A stretch of DNA of 10,456 nucleotides from Acidimicrobiales bacterium (GTDB lineage Bacteria; Actinomycetota; Acidimicrobiia; Acidimicrobiales; Poriferisodaliceae), in the NCBI GenBank assembly GCA_020631315.1, contig JAHDHM010000095.1, forward strand, positions 1-10,456. Direction: 5' to 3'. Of this stretch, positions 6,688 through 10,456 are shown one piece after another. The stretch's first letter is position 1; each line of letters starts with the position of its first letter. Below the pieces are notes generated by a model. The model saw nothing but the letters and a program-made list of their open reading frames with translations, made no database searches and was not told where the DNA came from. The translations under genes were made by a program, and so were the position numbers.

Positions 6688-6867
6688 TCACGAGCTGAGA
6701 TCGAGCCCGTCCTCCCACTGCTGGCGAACGACGTACTCCTGGATCATGCCGAGCCGGTGCCGGAAACCATCCAGATCGAACACCCGTTCGTGCCGGAGGG
6801 GCGAATACAACCCCGAGATGTCAAGTGGTCTGTGCAATGAAGTCGCTGCGTGACGCGAAACACCTGT
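6688..6867 (-). pseudogene. Unidentified ORF remnant upstream of the M81 gene
   Basis: Directly after the Lrp stop the same frame is open again for 59 codons to TGA at 6690-6688. The last 30 residues (FDLDGFRHRLGMIQEYVV, RQQWEDGLDLSS) use GC-ending codons like real genes here and look like the C-terminus of a globular protein. I do not recognise the family. Candidate starts (TTG 6810, GTG 6783) have no convincing ribosome site. The stop overlaps a GTG as GTGA, a common coupling arrangement, which suggests that a longer gene once preceded the M81 frame. It could instead be a genuine small protein. Confidence 0.35.
6777..6815 (+). repeat. Partial, diverged copy C of the flanking direct repeat
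   Basis: The stretch from CGAACAC through CGGAGGGGCGAAT to ACCCC matches 9196-9233 at about 32 of 38 positions with one gap, then stops. Same orientation as copies A and B. The 13-base core CGGAGGGGCGAAT is identical to copy B. It lies inside the ORF remnant, antisense to it. Confidence 0.5.
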
Positions 6868-7341
6868 TCACGGGTTGGTTCCCGACTGCCGGAGTGGGAG
6901 CTCTGTGGTTCGTTTGATGATCTTCATGGCCAGCTGCGAGGTGAGCGTCTCTACGTGGGGAAGGTTGGCGAGCACGTCGATGTAGAGCGACTCGAAGTGG
7001 TCGGCATCGGAAGTGACCACGCGCACGAGGTAGTCAGGCTGGCCCATCATTCGTGCGACCTCGACGATTTCCGGAACGCCCCGGACGGCATCCTCGAACT
7101 CGAGCATCGACACTCTCGTGACTGTTTCGAGCGTGACCCACACCATTGGTTCATAGCTGCAGCCGACGATGTTGCGGTCCAAGATCGCGACGTAGCTGGA
7201 GATGGCACCTGATGCTTCGAGATTGCGGACTCGGCGCAGGCACGGCGAGGGGCTCAGCCCGACGGCGTCGGCGAGTTCGTTGTTCGCAATCCGCCCGTTC
7301 TGCTGCAACTGGTACAGGATTGCTCGATCAATCTCATCCAC
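6868..7341 (-). CDS. Lrp/AsnC-family transcriptional regulator
   Basis: A 157-residue protein, the normal length for the family. The N-terminal winged HTH covers DEIDRAILYQLQQNGRIANN and ELADAVGLSPSPCLRRVRNL. The C-terminal RAM (ligand/oligomerisation) domain has the characteristic GQPDYLVRVVTSDADHFESL, then LPHVETLTSQLAMKIIK. Family members bind amino acids or related metabolites as octamers or dimers and control nearby, often divergent, genes. The GTG at 7341 is preferred over TTG at 7380 because family proteins start just before the DEIDRAIL helix and a near-consensus -10 (TAGAAT) ends 8 nt before it, suggesting leaderless translation. It is divergent from the UGSC gene and followed by the M81 gene, so both are its likely targets. 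Confidence 0.9.
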   Translation of the reverse strand: MDEIDRAILYQLQQNGRIANNELADAVGLSPSPCLRRVRNLEASGAISSYVAILDRNIVGCSYEPMVWVTLETVTRVSMLEFEDAVRGVPEIVEVARMMGQPDYLVRVVTSDADHFESLYIDVLANLPHVETLTSQLAMKIIKRTTELPLRQSGTNP

Positions 7342-7349
7342 GGCATCGA

Positions 7350-7380
7350 ATTCTACTCGAAGGCCAGAATTGCTTGACAA
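7350..7380 (-). promoter_or_regulatory. Candidate promoter of the Lrp/AsnC gene
   Basis: On the minus strand TTGTCA (7380-7375) and TAGAAT (7355-7350) are separated by 19 bp. The -10 matches TATAAT at five of six positions and ends 8 nt before the GTG at 7341. The spacer is longer than the usual 17 bp. Confidence 0.45.
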
Positions 7381-7386
7381 CGCAAT
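7369..7386 (+). promoter_or_regulatory. Candidate Lrp operator and -35 region for the UGSC gene
   Basis: ATTGC-N8-GCAAT forms an 18-bp inverted repeat in an AT-richer patch between the divergent Lrp and UGSC genes. Its centre contains TTGACA (7374-7379), a perfect -35 on the plus strand, overlapping the TTGTCA -35 of the Lrp promoter on the other strand. A regulator here would cover both promoters. No good plus-strand -10 lies at 17 bp; GATGAT (7403-7408) is 23 bp away. Confidence 0.4.
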
Positions 7387-7415
7387 CGAACTCCCCCGCT
7401 GGGATGATTGTGAGC

Positions 7416-9194
7416 ATGGAACCTACCTACGATGTTGTGTGGCCACGATCCCCGAGAGGCGTCCAGCAGCGGCGCCGCGCTCCGCGCCTAGACACACTGA
7501 CCGGCAAGCGGGTGGCGTTCTTGTGGGACTACCTGTTCCGCGGTGACGAGCTCTTCCCGATTCTGGCCGAGCAACTCGAAGCACGTTTCGCTGGCGTCGA
7601 GATCGTTGGCTACATCGAGTTCGGCAACCTGCACGGCGCCGACGAAAAGGAACGGGTCGCACAGCTACCCGACGATCTGCGATCACGCGGCGTCGATGCC
7701 GTGGTGTCCGGGATGGGATGTTGAGGCAGTTGCACGCCCGCCGTGATGCGGGCATCCATCGCTGCTGAATCGGCCGGCATCCCATCGGTGTCGATCATCT
7801 GTGAAGGGTTCGCCGGCCAAGCAGCCGCAACCGCTCGGGGCATGGGCTACGACGGCCTCCCGCTCGCCGTCACCGTCGGCCATGTCGATGCCCAGTCAGA
7901 GAAGGAAATGGCCACCAACTTCATCGATACAACCGTCGACGAGATCATCGCAGGACTCACCGCCGACGAAACGGTCGACGCCGCCGACACCGCCGAGCCG
8001 GCCGCATTGGACATCGCAGCCAGCGGCACAGTCGACGGGATAAACGAATACTTCATCGCGATGGGATGGAGCGACGGCAACGCGATAATCCCACCGACGA
8101 AGGATCGGGTCGAGAGGTACCTCGACGGTTCGGGCCACGACCCCTGGAAGACCCTCGGAGTCTCCCCATCGTCAGGCCGAGACCTCACCATCTGGTCGGT
8201 CGCCGTCAACGCCGTCATGGCTGGCTGTCGACCAGAACACCTTCCGATCCTCATCTCCCTCACCGAGATCCTGGCCGACCCGAACTACGGATCCGAGCAC
8301 TCCGGCAACACCACCGGGGCCGACGCTCTCATCATCCTCGACGGCCCCAACTCCCAAGCGCTGGGATTCAACACTGGGCCAGGCGCGCAACGAGAAGGAG
8401 CCCACGCCAACACCAGCATCGGCCGCTGGCTCCGCCTCTACCTTCGCAACGTGTGTGGGTTCACCGCGGATGAGCACGACAAGGCCACCTTCGGCAACCC
8501 GGCCCGCCCCGTGCTCGCCGAAGACCATGGCCACCTTCGCTCCATCGCCGACACGGTCGACTGGCCCTCGATCGCCGAACAACTCGGCTTCCACTGGAGC
8601 GACGACGTCGTCTCCATGGCACGCATGAACAGCGGACTTCTCATCGGCAGCGTGTTCGGCTCGACCCCCGAAGAGATCATCCCGTATCTCGCCAACGGGC
8701 TCACTCGGGTTTCGGCCTGGGACCTCACCCACGTGCACGGACTCGGCACCGATCAGTACCAGCCACTACTCATCCTCTCCCCACTGCTCGCACGGACATT
8801 CGCCAACGCCGGATGGGGACTCGCCGAGGTACAAGCCGCCCTCTTCGAACAGGCCCGCATCCCCGCCAGCTCGTTCGAGCGCTTCATCGGCGGCTGGACC
8901 AACCTCACCGCCGGCCGCCCGAAACTCACCGACCTGGTCGCCGAAGGGACACTCCCAGCCGTCTTCGCAGAATCGGACAACCCGGACAGACCCGTGCCGA
9001 TCGTGACGCGACCAGAGCGCCTACTCCTTGCAGTTGCAGGCGACCCCAACCGCGCCAACGCCTATGCCTTCAGCAACGACGGACCACACGGATGGTGGAC
9101 AGCCAAACGCGTCGACCACACACCCGCCAGCGACCTCGTCTGCAACATCGGAGGAGACTGCGCTCCCCCGGCACAACCAAATGGATTCGAGTGA
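7416..9194 (+). CDS. UGSC-family selenoprotein, UGSC domain fused to a second domain (in-frame TGA = Sec at 7722-7724)
   Basis: One reading frame runs from 7416 to TGA 9192-9194, interrupted only by TGA at 7722-7724, read as selenocysteine. That gives 592 residues with Sec103 in CUGSCTPAV (102-110), the signature of the UGSC (seleno)protein family. The N-terminal domain shows GKRVAFLWDYLFRGDELFP (30-48), GVDAVVSGMG before Sec, then ESAGIPSVSIICEGF and GLPLAV. An acidic/Ala-rich linker (about 180-207) leads to a second domain: YFIAMGWSDGNAIIPPT, NAVMAGCRPEHLP (265-277), ANTSIGRWLRLYLRNVCG (331-348), and a Cys pair near the end (CNIGGDC). A SECIS-like hairpin follows the TGA. Alternative in-frame starts are ATG 7404 and GTG 7410; none has a strong ribosome site. 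The chemistry is presumably thiol/selenol redox, substrate unknown. Divergent from the Lrp/AsnC gene. Confidence 0.9.
7722..7753 (+). promoter_or_regulatory. Sec-coding TGA with bacterial SECIS-like hairpin
   Basis: After TGA (7722-7724) come 11 bases, then GCCCGC (7736-7741), loop CGTGAT (7742-7747) and GCGGGC (7748-7753): a perfect 6-bp stem. The loop begins 17 nt after the TGA and has G in its first two positions, both properties described for bacterial SECIS elements that recruit SelB with Sec-tRNA. A lower GGCAG (7725-7729) / CTGCT (7762-7766) pairing may close it. Confidence 0.85.
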
Positions 9195-9195
9195 A

Positions 9196-9252
9196 CGAAC
9201 ACTTGTTCGGTGTCGGAGGGGCGAATGCCACCCTTAACCCTCGCCATCGGAG
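9196..9252 (+). repeat. Direct repeat copy B (right boundary of the cassette)
   Basis: Positions 9200-9252 match copy A (4907-4958) with three substitutions and one gap; 9196-9233 also match copy C. It lies 5 bp beyond the stop of the selenoprotein gene, in the gap before the convergent response regulator. CGAACACTTGTTCG at its left edge is a near-perfect palindrome. After 9252 the two copies diverge, apart from a shared GGGTGG-like patch. Confidence 0.85.
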
Positions 9253-9300
9253 TGAATGGCGGGTGGTTGCGGCGGCGTGACCATCGCAGTGACGGTCGCT

Positions 9301-9924
9301 TCAGGAGAGAACGCCATTCTCGTAGGCAACTGCGACGGCGGCCGCCCGGTCCGAGACGCCGAGTTTGTCGTAGATGTGGAGCAGGTGAGTCTTGACGGTC
9401 GCCTGGCTAATGTGAAGCTCGGCAGCGATTGCGGCGTTGGTGTTGCCCGACGCGACGCCCCGAAGGACCTCGATCTCGCGGAGCGACAGCGCTCCTGCCT
9501 GGGGATCTCGAACCCGCTCGACGAGTCGCTTCGCCACCGGCGGGGCGAGCACGGTCTCGCCCGCGGCGGCGCGCCGCACGGCATCGACGAGATCGTCGGA
9601 GGGTGCGTCCTTGAGCAGGTAGCCGGTAGCGCCGGCCTCGATGGCTCGCACGATGGCTTCATCGGTGTCGTAGGTGGTGAGCACCACGATCGCGGCATCA
9701 GGCCAGTTGGCGCGGATCGCTTCGATGGCACCGACGCCGTCGAGTTCGGGCATACGCAGATCCATCAGCACCGCCGATGGTCGGTGCTCGAGCGCAGCCT
9801 CGACGGCTTGCCGGCCGTTCTCCGCTTCCGCCACGACCCGAATGTCGGGCTCGGCTGCTAGAAGAGCGACGATGCCGCCTCGCACGATCGGGTGATCGTC
9901 CGCAACCACAAGGGTGATCGTCAT
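9301..9924 (-). CDS. NarL/FixJ-type (LuxR-HTH) two-component response regulator
   Basis: A 207-residue protein. The receiver domain (about 1-120) has the acidic pair Asp9-Asp10, phospho-acceptor Asp55 in LMDLRMPELDG, switch Thr83 in VVLTTYD and Lys105 in GYLLKDA, so all key residues are present. The LuxR-type DNA-binding domain (about 145-207) shows LSLREIEVLRGVASGNTNA, AIAAELHISQATVKTHLLHI and YDKLGVSDRAAAV. The ATG at 9924 overlaps the TGA of the upstream kinase gene by 4 nt (ATGA), so the pair is translationally coupled and the kinase is its partner. The layout resembles DesK/DesR-type systems; the signal and regulon are unknown. The 3' end faces the UGSC gene across the 106-bp gap holding repeat copy B. 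Confidence 0.95.
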   Translation of the reverse strand: MTITLVVADDHPIVRGGIVALLAAEPDIRVVAEAENGRQAVEAALEHRPSAVLMDLRMPELDGVGAIEAIRANWPDAAIVVLTTYDTDEAIVRAIEAGATGYLLKDAPSDDLVDAVRRAAAGETVLAPPVAKRLVERVRDPQAGALSLREIEVLRGVASGNTNAAIAAELHISQATVKTHLLHIYDKLGVSDRAAAVAVAYENGVLS

Positions 9925-10456
9925 GGTTGCCGTACCGGCAGCCGGACCGAGACCGCAGTGCCGCCATCGTGGGTGGCCTCGATCTCCAGCGCACCGCCGA
10001 GCGTCTCGGCCCGTTGGCGAAGCGATGCCAATCCCTGCCCGCCGGTGAGGCTGCCGCGATCGCTGATTGTGCCGGGCGTCAGGCCGACCCCGTCATCGAC
10101 CACGTCGAGCAACACGCTCGTGCCGACGTAGCTGAGTGTCACATGAACCGTTGAGGCTGCCGCGTGGGTTCGGACGTTCAGGAGGGCTTCTTGTGCTGCT
10201 CGTAGCAGTGCGACCTCGATGGCGTTGGCGAGTCCGGTCGGTTCCCCATCGATCGTGAGGGTGGCGGCGATGTCGTCGCCAAGGGTGTCGAGTTGGCGCT
10301 GCAATGCGTCGGGCAGCGTGCTGCGCTCGAGTTCGGCTGGCCGCATTGCGGCCACGAGACGCCGGGCGGCGGCCAGGTTCTCCTCGGCGGTGGCTTCGAT
10401 GTTCGCGAGCCCGTCGTCCCAGTCGTGGTTGCGCCGCGTGGCCCGGCTCACGAGGA
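9921..10456 (-). CDS. Sensor histidine kinase, HisKA_3/HATPase type (5' part outside window)
   Basis: The C-terminal portion, about 178 residues, is open to the right edge of the window. The fragment begins in the second helix of the HisKA_3 dimerisation domain (NLAAARRLVAAMRPAELE; the phospho-accepting His helix is not in the window). It continues into the ATPase domain: N-box RAAQEALLNVRTHAAAS, G1 box VVDDGVGL, G2 box GGQGLASLRQRAETLGG, and the closing GGTAVSVRLPV. It autophosphorylates and transfers phosphate to the adjacent response regulator. GTG at 10451 is merely an internal in-frame codon; the true start and sensor region lie beyond 10456. The stop overlaps the regulator's ATG (ATGA). 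Confidence 0.93.
   Translation of the reverse strand, partial: LVSRATRRNHDWDDGLANIEATAEENLAAARRLVAAMRPAELERSTLPDALQRQLDTLGDDIAATLTIDGEPTGLANAIEVALLRAAQEALLNVRTHAAASTVHVTLSYVGTSVLLDVVDDGVGLTPGTISDRGSLTGGQGLASLRQRAETLGGALEIEATHDGGTAVSVRLPVRQP

Larger units (their letters stand above)
6545..6867. other. 323-bp stretch between Lrp and M81 genes: remnants, no intact gene
   Basis: No recognisable complete gene. On the minus strand it contains an ORF ending ...DGLDLSS at TGA 6690-6688. Overlapping as GTGA is a GTG (6691-6689) that opens 49 protein-like residues in frame with the M81 gene (VFDPRVAEEVHKG, WPILRSLAAGLSGWL). It also carries the partial repeat copy C. A plausible reading is decayed coding sequence between two surviving genes. 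Confidence 0.5.

Noticed and set aside
7416..9194. Two separate genes, or a nonsense/frameshift pseudogene, broken at 7722-7724
   Set aside because: No frame change occurs across the TGA, the flanking residues spell CUGSC, and a SECIS-like hairpin follows at the right distance. Selenocysteine explains all three facts.
9196..9209. SOS/LexA-like palindrome CGAACACTTGTTCG, and CGAACACCCGTTCG at 6777-6790
   Set aside because: Both fit GAAC-N4-GTTC, but one lies between two convergent gene ends and the other inside an ORF remnant, so neither has a promoter to control; they are better explained as parts of the repeat.

Overview
High-GC bacterial DNA with densely packed genes, strongly C/G-ending codons, GTG starts and several starts that look leaderless. 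This fits a high-GC Actinomycetota; a marine Acidimicrobiia-type organism is my guess, since no rRNA or marker gene is present. No tRNA, rRNA, CRISPR array, transposase or integrase was found.

Layout. (1) 2-811, +: 3' part of a serine beta-lactamase-like hydrolase, cut by the window edge. (2) 933-2463, +: TetR-type regulator, DUF1330-family protein and a small lipocalin-like protein, tightly packed and probably one operon. (3) 2556-3437, +: EamA/DMT membrane transporter, followed directly by a beheaded phytanoyl-CoA dioxygenase remnant (3444-3719). (4) 3723-4779, -: an unrecognised HGSN-motif protein and a limonene-epoxide-hydrolase-like protein. (5) 4907-9252: a cassette bounded by two approximately 52-bp direct repeats. 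It holds an M81 (MlrC-type) metallopeptidase (-), a 323-bp stretch with ORF remnants, an Lrp/AsnC regulator (-) and, divergently, a 592-residue UGSC-family selenoprotein (+). (6) 9301-10456, -: a NarL/DesR-type response regulator overlapped by the C-terminal half of its histidine kinase, which runs off the window.

Main point. Two apparent ORFs (up to 7724 and from 7743) are one gene, 7416-9194. The TGA at 7722-7724 lies in frame, is followed by GSC to give the family's signature UGSC (here C-U-G-S-C), and precedes a perfect 6-bp hairpin with a CG-starting loop 17 nt after the TGA, as expected of a bacterial SECIS element. A standard gene caller would split or truncate it. The UGSC domain is joined by an acidic linker to a second conserved domain. 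The gene shares an approximately 75-bp control region with the divergent Lrp/AsnC gene, which is followed on its own strand by the M81 gene. I infer a small Lrp-controlled module of selenoprotein plus amidohydrolase-like metalloenzyme, possibly acquired or moved as a unit between the flanking repeats. Its substrate cannot be read from the sequence.
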